Assembly: GCA_028289445.1 (NCBI GenBank)
Contig: JANQPO010000021.1
Span: forward strand, 62,001 to 126,000
DNA length: 64,000 nt
Source: Tepidamorphaceae bacterium
Lineage (GTDB): Bacteria > Pseudomonadota > Alphaproteobacteria > Rhizobiales > JAKSCL01
Direction of reading: 5' to 3'
Positions within the stretch are counted from its first letter, which is position 1; every line of letters begins with the position of its first letter. A model generated the notes under the pieces. The model saw nothing but the letters and a program-made list of their open reading frames with translations, made no database searches and was not told the DNA's origin. The position numbers and the translations under genes were made by a program. Below are positions 36,830 to 44,269 of this stretch, piece by piece.

Positions 36830-37953
36830 TCGGCCGCCGTCCTTTGAATGTGCGAGCGATAGACCGCGTTGATTTCGGCCAGGAACGTGTCTTCATCGCG
36901 GTCTTGCAAGAAGAAAGCTGGGAAGATTTCGCATACGTCATCGACGAAGCCGAGAAACCAGGGGTCGCGTGGACGTGTCCACGCACTGTCCATTGTGTCG
37001 AAGGCGCCTTTCAGGAATCCACGATAAAGCGGATCGTTCGCTTTGTTCAGCCAGGTTTGGCGATGGGCCGGCTGCCCTTCGTTCTCGATGTAGATCCCCG
37101 ACTGAACCGGCTCCGAGGCGACCCATTGCGCGAAGGCAATGGCGTCTTCTTGATGGCGGCCAAAGGCGGATACCCCGATCCCGGCACCGCCCAGGATGCC
37201 GTGCTTTAGCGCACTGCTACGAAAGGTCGGCAGGTCGACATAGTCGAGCCGATGGTCGCGAAATCCTGGGCGTGCGTAGTTGATGTAGCCGAACAGGCAC
37301 GGCGAATAGGCAAACTCGTTGGTCGTCGCCATGGCTTCGAGCGCATCGACCGGATTCCAGGTCACCGCTTCGCCAGGTCCGAGTTTGTAAAGGGCCTTCA
37401 GGATGCGAAGTGCCAGCACCCCGTTGTCGTTCGACACAAATGTGTCAGCGGCGTAGGGCAGGTTGACCTCGCCGCGACCGGCGACCAGGGTCATCATCAT
37501 GTCGAAGGCGTCAATGGGCAAAAGCGGCGTGATGACGGATATGCCGCTGAAGCTGCCATCCAGCAGGCTCTCCCAGTCCGATAACGGCCGCGAACAAAGG
37601 TCGGGGCGCATGACCGCGACCTGGCAGGCCCCGTCGATCGGATACGCCCAAAGCTTGTCCCGCCAAACATAGCTTTCCAGGCTGCCGCCGAGTGAGACCT
37701 TAGCTAGGTCATCTGGCATTGGCAGGGGAAGCAGGCAGTGGCTCTCGGCGATCAGTCCCACATGCGGATGATCCAGCACAACGAAGTCATAGGCCCGAGC
37801 GAGGGATGCGATCGGAGCGTCGGCAAAAGCCTGTAGGCTGCGGCGGTCCCAGGCGATCTCGACACCATGAGTTCGCGCATATTCGGCCGAAGCCGCCTCG
37901 AGTCCGCGATAACCCCTGAGGTGATCCCAGGTCATGCCTCTCAGTTCTGCCAT
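36826..37953 (-). CDS. Solute-binding-protein homologue lacking a signal peptide
   Basis: The 375-residue protein begins MAELRGMTWDHLRGYRGLEAAS and has the overall pattern of family-1 extracellular sugar-binding proteins (FVVLDHPHVGLIAESHCLLPL, FAYSPCLFGYINYARPG, IAFAQWVASEPVQSGIYIENEGQP). No signal peptide, lipobox or Tat motif is visible at any possible start (37953, 37992 or the TTG at 38028, which lies inside the operator). It should therefore stay in the cytoplasm. Translationally coupled to an SDR and led by operator 3. A cytosolic ligand carrier or sensor is inferred, not shown. Confidence 0.7.
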   Translation of the reverse strand: MAELRGMTWDHLRGYRGLEAASAEYARTHGVEIAWDRRSLQAFADAPIASLARAYDFVVLDHPHVGLIAESHCLLPLPMPDDLAKVSLGGSLESYVWRDKLWAYPIDGACQVAVMRPDLCSRPLSDWESLLDGSFSGISVITPLLPIDAFDMMMTLVAGRGEVNLPYAADTFVSNDNGVLALRILKALYKLGPGEAVTWNPVDALEAMATTNEFAYSPCLFGYINYARPGFRDHRLDYVDLPTFRSSALKHGILGGAGIGVSAFGRHQEDAIAFAQWVASEPVQSGIYIENEGQPAHRQTWLNKANDPLYRGFLKGAFDTMDSAWTRPRDPWFLGFVDDVCEIFPAFFLQDRDEDTFLAEINAVYRSHIQRTAAE

Positions 37954-38008
37954 GTCGTCAAGATTGTCCCGCGCTGAAATCCACCGCACCATATCCGCAT
38001 TTTTATTG

Positions 38009-38028
38009 ATGGTAAACCGTTTTACCAA
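38009..38028. promoter_or_regulatory. LacI-type operator 3 (binding-protein-like/idonate operon)
   Basis: ATGGTAAACCGTTTTACCAA is the third copy of the GGTAAA-CG-TTTACC operator, with one asymmetric position. It lies 56 bases before the preferred start of the cytosolic binding-protein homologue and 31 bases after the exporter stop, on the path of the minus-strand operon 37953-34168. Confidence 0.7.
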
Positions 38029-38058
38029 ACGGCGATGCGCGTTTTTTGCGCTCGCCTA

Positions 38059-39015
38059 TCAGGATGGCTGGGTGCGCGCGTCTCGCATACGCTCCTTCCG
38101 GAGTTCGGCGAGCATCAGGCCATAAATGCACGCCGCGACGACGATGAACGCGCCGATCTGATAAATCTCGATCCGGTCGCTCAGAAAGATCACGGCCAAA
38201 ATCATCGTCAGCGCCGGCCACGGTGTGGTGATGGAACTGGCCAGGGAAATGTCGATATGACGGACGGCGTAGAACCAGATGATGAGTTCCACGTAATAGG
38301 CCAGCCCCATGAGGAGCGCGAATAACTGAAAGTCCGGTCTTCGGATGGCGACGGCGATGCTTTGGGGATCGACGATCAAGAGAATCACGCCAAGGAAGAC
38401 CGAAGAGATCGCCACGCGAAAGAATGTGATCTGGGCCGGCGTGACCGGCGTGCGCACCAGCTCTTCTTTGATGATCACATGAGCGATGCTCCACAGAAAT
38501 GGAACCGATAGCGCGACCAGGAACCAGGGCGAGAGGCCATCGATCCGCCATGTTCCGCCGGTGCCGAGATAGTAAAGGGCGGCAATCAGCGCGCCGGTCA
38601 GCAAGAGTTCCAGGTTCGTCTTGCGCCGCTTCAGGAAGATGGTTTCCCAAAGGATGGCAAAAAGCGGGTAGGCCTGGATCGCGATCGCCGCGCTGACCGC
38701 GCCGGCTTTTTCGATGCCGAAGACATAAAGATAGGTCGAAAGGCCGAACACCGCGCCCGTGCCGATGCCTAGGATCACCGTGCGACGTGTTCGGTGTGGA
38801 TCCAGCGACGCGCCGAAAACACCCTTTTGGCCGGATCGCAACTCCCAGGCAAACAACGGAATGGCGAACACGGTTTGCCAAAGTGAAAGAAAGACCGCGA
38901 AGCCCAGGGCATCGAATTCCGGAGGGCGGCTGTTGGAGATGATCGGCATGACACCGAGGATGCCGAGACAGACAAGCGATAGCGCGATTCCCGTCCCGGT
39001 TCGCGGAGCGACCAT
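38059..39015 (-). CDS. DMT-superfamily (EamA) transporter
   Basis: The 318-residue inner-membrane protein has ten predicted helices in two EamA repeats (LSLVCLGILGVMPIIS and SAAIAIQAYPLFAILWETIF in the first; HVIIKEEL, FFRVAISSVFLGVILLI and SSITTPWPALTMILAVIFL in the second). Members export or import amino acids and other metabolites; direction and substrate are not evident. A GTG at 39072 is an alternative start. The gene is just upstream of operator 3 and may not belong to that regulon. Confidence 0.88.
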   Translation of the reverse strand: MVAPRTGTGIALSLVCLGILGVMPIISNSRPPEFDALGFAVFLSLWQTVFAIPLFAWELRSGQKGVFGASLDPHRTRRTVILGIGTGAVFGLSTYLYVFGIEKAGAVSAAIAIQAYPLFAILWETIFLKRRKTNLELLLTGALIAALYYLGTGGTWRIDGLSPWFLVALSVPFLWSIAHVIIKEELVRTPVTPAQITFFRVAISSVFLGVILLIVDPQSIAVAIRRPDFQLFALLMGLAYYVELIIWFYAVRHIDISLASSITTPWPALTMILAVIFLSDRIEIYQIGAFIVVAACIYGLMLAELRKERMRDARTQPS

Positions 39016-39073
39016 GTGGCTGAATCCCAATATGCAATGATGCGACCGGACGAAGAATCGTCCTCCGGTCACC

Positions 39074-39136
39074 CTAGCTCAAAAGCGCAATCGCGCCCAC
39101 TTCGATCAGACAGTGCGGGGCGCGGTGATTGCCAGG
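39074..39136 (-). pseudogene. Possible C-terminal remnant of a RidA/YjgF-family gene
   Basis: One minus-strand frame ends NHRAPHCLIEVGAIALL and then Ser-stop (TAG at 39074-39076). The CLIEVGAIAL ending resembles RidA-family C-termini. Upstream codons in this frame do not continue the family, and the neighbouring enolase-superfamily gene ends at 39156. It would be about 20 residues of a lost gene. The evidence is short and weak. Confidence 0.3.
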
Positions 39137-39155
39137 CCCAGACCGCGCTTTTCGG

Positions 39156-40277
39156 CTAGCACAGCGTCTCGACCCGATATTTCTCCATCATACCGCGGTT
39201 CACCGTCACCCCGAGGCCCGGCTTTGTCGGGACGTGGACGGAGCCGTCAGTGGCCGGGAAGGGCTCCGCCAGGATGTCGGCTTCGGCGTAGTGGGTGCAT
39301 TGGTAGAATTCGCATCCGAGGGCCAGATCGGGGATTGCACCGACCAGATGCGCGCCGGCGGCGTGGGCTATGCCGGTCTCGAACATACAGCCGCCATAAA
39401 CCTCTAATCCGGCGATCCTGGCAATGGCGGCGACTTCCAACGCGCGCCTGATGCCGCCGGCTTTCATGATCTTCAGCGAGAAGATATCCGCGATGCGGTC
39501 ATGGGCGGCGAAGAAGGCGTCATACGGACCGAAGACGGATTCGTCCGCCATGATCGGCGTATCGATGGCGCGGGTGATTTCGGCAAGCGCGGCTCGCTCG
39601 TGCATCTTCACCGGTTGCTCGATGAAGTCCGGCTTGAAGGCCTCAAGATCGCGAAGACGGCGGATGGCGTCATAGGCTGTCAGGCCCTGATTGTAGTCGA
39701 CGCGCAGGCTCACTGCGTCGCCGAAACGCGCGCGCAGCTTCTCCAGCCGCATCAGGTCGAAATCGTGGTCGGCAAAACCCGCCTTGACCTTGAGGATGCG
39801 TATGCCGTCGGCCCAGGCCCGTTCGACTTCCTCCATATTGGCGTCGAAATCGGGATTGGCGACGGAGAAGGACAAGGGCACGCTGTCGCGGTGCCGGCCG
39901 CCCAACAGCTCCGCGATCGGTAGGCCGCAAATTTGTCCAGTGATATCGAGCAGTGCCGTTTCCAGCGCTGCCTTGGCCTCGCTACAGCCGACGACGATCT
40001 TGTTGGCCGTCGCGAGGTGCTGTTCGACCTGAATCGGGTCGGCGCCGATCAGATACGGCCGCAAATGGACATGAAGCGCGGCCGCGTTGGCTTCGACGGT
40101 TCCGGTGAAGACCGGCCAGGGTGATGCCTCGCCCCAGCCTGTGATGCCGCTGTCGGTTGTGACTTCCAGGAGGACCGAGTGGATTCCGGCCACGTCGCCA
40201 GATCCATGGGAATGAACCGCTTTCGCCGGGATATTGACGATGTGGACGGCGATATCCCGAATATGATGATCGTTCAC
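39156..40277 (-). CDS. Enolase-superfamily enzyme, muconate-lactonizing subgroup
   Basis: The 373-residue protein has the subgroup residues: Lys163-x-Lys165 (KVK), metal ligands Asp194 (VDYNQ), Glu220 (EQP) and Asp245 (ADES), and Lys269 on the opposite face (SLKIMKAGG). This set abstracts an alpha-proton from a carboxylate and fits racemases, epimerases, cycloisomerases and some dehydratases such as those for hydroxyproline. The open frame reaches 40370 inside the preceding gene, but the GTG at 40277 lies one base after that gene's stop and gives a normal N-terminus. The substrate is unknown. Confidence 0.82.
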   Translation of the reverse strand: MNDHHIRDIAVHIVNIPAKAVHSHGSGDVAGIHSVLLEVTTDSGITGWGEASPWPVFTGTVEANAAALHVHLRPYLIGADPIQVEQHLATANKIVVGCSEAKAALETALLDITGQICGLPIAELLGGRHRDSVPLSFSVANPDFDANMEEVERAWADGIRILKVKAGFADHDFDLMRLEKLRARFGDAVSLRVDYNQGLTAYDAIRRLRDLEAFKPDFIEQPVKMHERAALAEITRAIDTPIMADESVFGPYDAFFAAHDRIADIFSLKIMKAGGIRRALEVAAIARIAGLEVYGGCMFETGIAHAAGAHLVGAIPDLALGCEFYQCTHYAEADILAEPFPATDGSVHVPTKPGLGVTVNRGMMEKYRVETLC

Positions 40278-40278
40278 C

Positions 40279-41982
40279 TCAAGCAATCCACTCGCTGACG
40301 GGTGCGGCGGCATCCTGGAGCGGTTGGCTGATGATGTCCACCAGTGTCGGTCCATCGTGAGCGACCGCATCTTTGAGGACCGGAATCAAGTGATCGGGGT
40401 CCTCGACGGTCCAGGATTTGACGCCGAAGGCCGAGGCAACGGCGGCGTGGTCCGTCCGGTCGAAGTCGACGGAAAAGTATCGCTCGTTGAAACCGGTCTT
40501 TTGCCCGGCTTTGATCCAGCCATAGACAGCGTTGGAGAAGACGATGAAGGTGATGGGCATGGCTTTCCGAACCGCGGTTTCAAGCTCGCCGCAGGTAAAG
40601 CCGAAACTACCGTCCCCCATCAGCGAGACAATCTTCCGGCCAGGCGCACCGACACTGGCGCCCATGGCCGCCGATAAGGCATAGCCGAGGGCGCCGTGCG
40701 CCCGATTGGAAAACAGACGGCGGCCGGTTGTCCGCAGTTCGTAGTAGGCCGAGATGTAGGGGCACGGCGTGCCGGGATCGCCGACAACGATCGCGTCGTC
40801 GTCGAGAACGGCGCGCAAGGCCGCAATGGTGCGCTCGGGCTTGATCGGGCGATCCGTGCTTCCCGCAAAATGGCCGAAGTTCTCCCACTTCTTCTGCTTA
40901 AGCGGCGCGATGGCCTTGGCGCCGCCAAAGTCCGTTTGCGGCCCTTTGGCGGCGAGTGCTTTGTTCAAGGCCGCAAGTGCCAACCGTGCATCCGACACGA
41001 CGGCGACTTCGGTGCGATAGGACGCCCCGATCACCTCAGGGTCACTGTCGATATGCACGATCCGTGTGCCCTTTGCCGGGTAGCGCCATAGTTCCGTTGT
41101 GACCGACCCGGCGCGACAGCCGATGAAGAGCACAAGGTCGGCCTGTTCGACCAACTCCCGGGTTTCCGGCACGCCGCCATTGGAGCCGACCACGCCGATG
41201 CAGTTGGGATGGGTCTCGGCGATCGAGCCTTGGCCGGAGATCGTCGTCGCGACGGCTATGTCGAGGGCCTCGACGAACTGGCCGAATTCTGTTTCGCCGC
41301 CGGCCAGAACGATGCCGCCGCCGCAAACGATGACGGGGAACTTGGCGGACAGGATAGCGTCTAGGGCCGCATCGATGGCGTCGGGATCGGGCCCGAAGGG
41401 ATGGGCCGGATAGTGGCCGTGCACCGGGTGCGCCCAAAGGTCGTCCGGGTTCGCGGGGCCACGCTGTACGTCGATTGGGAAGCCCAGATGCGCCGAACCG
41501 GGCCGCCCCGTTGTCATGGTTCGAAAGGCGGTGCGGACCATGTCCGGCACCGTGTCGGAATGGGCGATCATCGCGTTGAACTTGGTCAACGGGCGCATCA
41601 GACCTTCTTGGTCGAGTTCCGTCAGCGGATAGTGCCCGCGCGCCCGCGTGCCGACATCGGATGTGATCGCCAGAATGGGAACGGACGATTCATTGGCCTC
41701 GACCAGGCCCGGCAAGATATAAGTCGCGCCGCCACCGGACGGGCCTTCGCACACGCCGACTTTCTTGGTCACCCGGGCATAGCCATCGGCCATGTAGGCA
41801 GCGCAGCGCTCATCGCGTGTCAGGATGTGCTCGATCTTGTGGTCGAGCCGGTAAAGCGCGTCATAAAACGGCAGGGTCGTGTCGCCGCACAGACCGAAAA
41901 TGTGCCGAACGCCGTGCGCTTCGAGCATCCGGACCATGGCTTCGGCGCCCGTCATCATATTCGTTGCTGTTGCCTCGGGCAC
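40279..41982 (-). CDS. Thiamine-diphosphate-dependent enzyme, acetolactate-synthase large-subunit family
   Basis: The 567-residue protein has three ThDP-enzyme domains: an N-terminal pyrimidine-binding domain (MVRMLEAHGVRHIFGLCGD, with the activating Glu in TRDERCAAYMADGYAR), a central domain (VVGSNGGVPETRELVEQADLVLFIG) and a C-terminal diphosphate domain (MGDGSFGFTCGELETAVRK with SNAVYG). It starts at GTG 41982 behind AAGGAG. No acetolactate regulatory subunit is nearby, so a catabolic decarboxylase or ligase acting on a 2-keto acid is more likely than branched-chain synthesis. It is co-transcribed with the enolase-superfamily gene. Confidence 0.85.
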   Translation of the reverse strand: MPEATATNMMTGAEAMVRMLEAHGVRHIFGLCGDTTLPFYDALYRLDHKIEHILTRDERCAAYMADGYARVTKKVGVCEGPSGGGATYILPGLVEANESSVPILAITSDVGTRARGHYPLTELDQEGLMRPLTKFNAMIAHSDTVPDMVRTAFRTMTTGRPGSAHLGFPIDVQRGPANPDDLWAHPVHGHYPAHPFGPDPDAIDAALDAILSAKFPVIVCGGGIVLAGGETEFGQFVEALDIAVATTISGQGSIAETHPNCIGVVGSNGGVPETRELVEQADLVLFIGCRAGSVTTELWRYPAKGTRIVHIDSDPEVIGASYRTEVAVVSDARLALAALNKALAAKGPQTDFGGAKAIAPLKQKKWENFGHFAGSTDRPIKPERTIAALRAVLDDDAIVVGDPGTPCPYISAYYELRTTGRRLFSNRAHGALGYALSAAMGASVGAPGRKIVSLMGDGSFGFTCGELETAVRKAMPITFIVFSNAVYGWIKAGQKTGFNERYFSVDFDRTDHAAVASAFGVKSWTVEDPDHLIPVLKDAVAHDGPTLVDIISQPLQDAAAPVSEWIA

Positions 41983-42038
41983 TTTTATCTCCTTGCGCGC
42001 AAACGCTCAGCACCTGGCTTCGGATTGGGAAGGCATAA

Positions 42039-42048
42039 CTGTATACAG
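42039..42048. promoter_or_regulatory. Palindrome CTGTATACAG upstream of the ThDP enzyme gene
   Basis: The perfect 10-bp palindrome lies 57 bases before the GTG at 41982 in an AT-rich stretch. TGTATACA-type sites are typical for GntR/FadR-class regulators. No GntR gene is in the window, so the binder is unknown. Confidence 0.4.
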
Positions 42049-42133
42049 CATAATATGCAGTTTCAAGCATAGCATTGTGCCAAGGTACAGCGAGGAGAGC
42101 GCGCTCGACTGTGGGGCCCGTGTTGTAACTCCC

Positions 42134-42172
42134 ATTCGAGGCTTGAATAACATATGCAATAATCTATATGTT
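42134..42172. promoter_or_regulatory. Two inverted repeats before the sulfide-detoxification genes
   Basis: ATTCGAGGCTTGAAT at 42134-42148 is nearly symmetric and close to the ATTC-N8-GAAT site of SqrR/BigR-type persulfide sensors, but with a 7-base spacer. AACATAT at 42149-42155 and ATATGTT at 42166-42172 form a second repeat with a 10-base spacer. They lie 68-106 bases before the first YeeE gene, as expected for an ArsR-type repressor. Confidence 0.45.
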
Positions 42173-42239
42173 TTCTGTGCCACGATGATCTACCGCGCTT
42201 CGCACCACGAAGCCGCCGGATGTCCGGAGACAATCTTGC

Positions 42240-42671
42240 ATGGAAACCGCATTCACACCCTTCGCATCGCTTGCCGGCGGAGTCCTTATCGGCATCGCAG
42301 CCGTTCTGTTGATGACTTTTCACGGCCGCATCGCCGGCATGACGGGTATTTTGACCGGCGCCCTTCTTCCAGCCGATCGCGACGATTGGACATGGCGCGC
42401 GGCATTCATTGCCGGTGCGGTTCTTGCGCCGATCGTCTATTTGGTCGCGACCGGCGCGATGCCCGATCTCCAGGTTCCGGTGACGCGAACCATGCTGGTC
42501 GTCGGCGGCCTTTTGGTCGGTATCGGTGTGACCGTCGGCGCCGGTTGCACGTCCGGGCACGGTGTGTGCGGCCTAGCGCGGTTGTCACCGCGATCGTTGG
42601 TCGCCACGATCACATTCATGCTGGCGACGGGATTGACGGTCTTCATCCTGCGTCACGTGATCGGAGGATAG
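42240..42671 (+). CDS. YeeE/YedE (PmpA-type) sulfur-compound transporter, first half
   Basis: The 143-residue membrane protein has four helices and the family signature with conserved Cys: GVGAGCTSGHGVCGLARLS (about residues 99-117). Paired short YeeE/YedE proteins form one transporter that moves sulfur species such as thiosulfate or sulfide-derived sulfur. It is followed after four bases by the partner gene and then by a persulfide-dioxygenase-like gene, the same combination as the bigR operon of plant-associated bacteria. A GGAG box precedes the start. Confidence 0.88.
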   Translation: METAFTPFASLAGGVLIGIAAVLLMTFHGRIAGMTGILTGALLPADRDDWTWRAAFIAGAVLAPIVYLVATGAMPDLQVPVTRTMLVVGGLLVGIGVTVGAGCTSGHGVCGLARLSPRSLVATITFMLATGLTVFILRHVIGG

Positions 42672-42675
42672 GCCC

Positions 42676-43131
42676 ATGAGACTCGCATCCGCATTCTTGA
42701 TCGGTCTCATCTTCGGACTGGGCATTGTGATCTCCGGCATGGTCAATCCGGCCAAAGTTGTGAACTTCTTCGACGTTGCCGGCACCTGGGACCCAAGCTT
42801 GATCTTCGTCATGGGCGGCGCGTTGGTCACCACGTTCATCGGCTATCGGTTGGTCTTGTCGCAGGACAAACCGCTCTACGCCGCCCGCTTTCAGCTCCCG
42901 ACGGCATCCGACATCGATCGCCGTCTGGTCTTCGGGTCCGCCGTCTTCGGTATCGGCTGGGGGATCGCCGGGTTCTGTCCAGGCGGTGCCATTCCGGCGC
43001 TTGGCACCGGACGTATTGATGTCTTTGTCTTTATGCTGGCGATGATAGCGGGCATTCTCGCCGCACGCTTCTTCCTTGCGCGACAAGGCGGCGCGGGGCA
43101 GACGACGCAGACAGGGCGCGCGCCTGTTTAG
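42676..43131 (+). CDS. YeeE/YedE (PmpB-type) transporter, second half
   Basis: The 151-residue membrane protein of the DUF6691/YeeE class has four helices, with conserved GLGIVISGMVNPAKVVNFFDVAG near the N-terminus and GIAGFCPGGAIPALGTG (one Cys) near residue 100. It completes the two-part transporter with the preceding gene. The ATG follows GGAGGATAGGCCC, a strong ribosome-binding site. The pair is not fused here. Confidence 0.9.
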   Translation: MRLASAFLIGLIFGLGIVISGMVNPAKVVNFFDVAGTWDPSLIFVMGGALVTTFIGYRLVLSQDKPLYAARFQLPTASDIDRRLVFGSAVFGIGWGIAGFCPGGAIPALGTGRIDVFVFMLAMIAGILAARFFLARQGGAGQTTQTGRAPV

Positions 43132-43196
43132 GTCGTGGTGAGGATTGAGCGGTTGGTTGCGTTGGTGACGAAAATCGTGAGGTATCGGAGGCTTAA

Positions 43197-44084
43197 ATGA
43201 CGAACTACCCCATCAATATGTCCGTGACGCCCGACGTTGAGGCCTTCTTCGATCCGGGCACCAACACCATCAGCTATGTGGTGAAAGACCCGGACAGCAA
43301 TGCCTGCGCCGTCGTCGATTCAGTGATGGACATCGACTATGCGGCCGGGCGCATCACCTTCGACAATGCCGACGCGATCATCGCCTCTATCGAGAAGAAG
43401 GGCCTGTCGCTCGAATGGTTGATTGAGACCCATGTCCATGCCGACCATTTGTCTGGCGCGCCCTACATCCAGGACAAGCTCGGCGGCAAGATTGGTATCG
43501 GCAGCAACATCACCGTGGTGCAAGACGTCTTCGGTAAGATTTTCAACGAAGGCACGGAATTCCAGCGCGACGGCAGCCAGTTCGACCGGCTGTTCGAGGA
43601 TGGCGACACCTATCAAATTGGCGGGATGACGGCGTTTGTGCTGCACACGCCTGGCCACACGCCTGCGTGCATGACGCATGTCATGGGCGATGTGGCTTTC
43701 GTCGGCGATACGCTGTTCATGCCGGATGGTGGCTCGGCGCGCGCCGATTTTCCCGGCGGCGATGCCGGCGATCTTTACGATTCCATTCAGCGCATCCTGG
43801 CGCTTCCGGACGAAATGCGTCTGTTCATGTGTCACGATTACGGTCCGAACGGCCGCGATATCCAATGGGAGACCTCGGTTGCCGAGGAGCGCACCAACAA
43901 TATTCATGTCGGCGGCGGCACTAGCCGCGAGGACTTCGTTGCGATGCGCGAAGCGCGCGATGCGACGCTCGACATGCCGCAGCTCATCATCCCGTCGCTC
44001 CAGGTCAATATGCGTGCGGGCCAGATGCCGCCCGCCGACAAGGACGGTAAAACCTTCCTGAAAGTGCCGGTGAACGAGCTTTAG
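43197..44084 (+). CDS. blh: Blh/ETHE1-like persulfide dioxygenase (metallo-beta-lactamase fold)
   Basis: The 295-residue protein has the metal-binding block ETHVHADHLSGAPY (His-x-His-x-Asp-His), TPGHTPACMTH and the late MCHDYGPNGRDIQWETSVAEE that is typical of ETHE1/Blh dioxygenases. These use one Fe(II) and O2 to oxidise persulfide sulfur to sulfite and so detoxify sulfide. It is the third gene after the YeeE pair. Unlike some Blh proteins it carries no rhodanese domain. The start at 43197 has a GGAGG box. Confidence 0.9.
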   Translation: MTNYPINMSVTPDVEAFFDPGTNTISYVVKDPDSNACAVVDSVMDIDYAAGRITFDNADAIIASIEKKGLSLEWLIETHVHADHLSGAPYIQDKLGGKIGIGSNITVVQDVFGKIFNEGTEFQRDGSQFDRLFEDGDTYQIGGMTAFVLHTPGHTPACMTHVMGDVAFVGDTLFMPDGGSARADFPGGDAGDLYDSIQRILALPDEMRLFMCHDYGPNGRDIQWETSVAEERTNNIHVGGGTSREDFVAMREARDATLDMPQLIIPSLQVNMRAGQMPPADKDGKTFLKVPVNEL

Positions 44085-44100
44085 GCCGCATTTTTTGCGC

Positions 44101-44170
44101 GACAAGCGCTGCCTTCGCCGCTTGTCGAACGAGTCCTGAGCGGCAGTCCCTCTCACTGGAATGTGAGAGC
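44101..44170. repeat. Two adjacent hairpins downstream of blh
   Basis: CGACAAGCG (44101-44109) pairs perfectly with CGCTTGTCG (44120-44128) over a 10-base loop. CTCTCAC (44151-44157) pairs with GTGAGAG (44164-44170) over six bases. They fill the 185-bp gap between blh and the antiporter gene. A T-run precedes rather than follows the first hairpin, so a simple terminator is not evident; the second could be an operator. Confidence 0.45.
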
Positions 44171-44269
44171 ATTCGCCATTGCGCGCTGAGGTAGCATCCC
44201 TATTTTAGCGCGACTTTTTTGACGACCAGTCCGCAAGGTGCTCGCATGACTTGGACCGCGCCGTAACGC

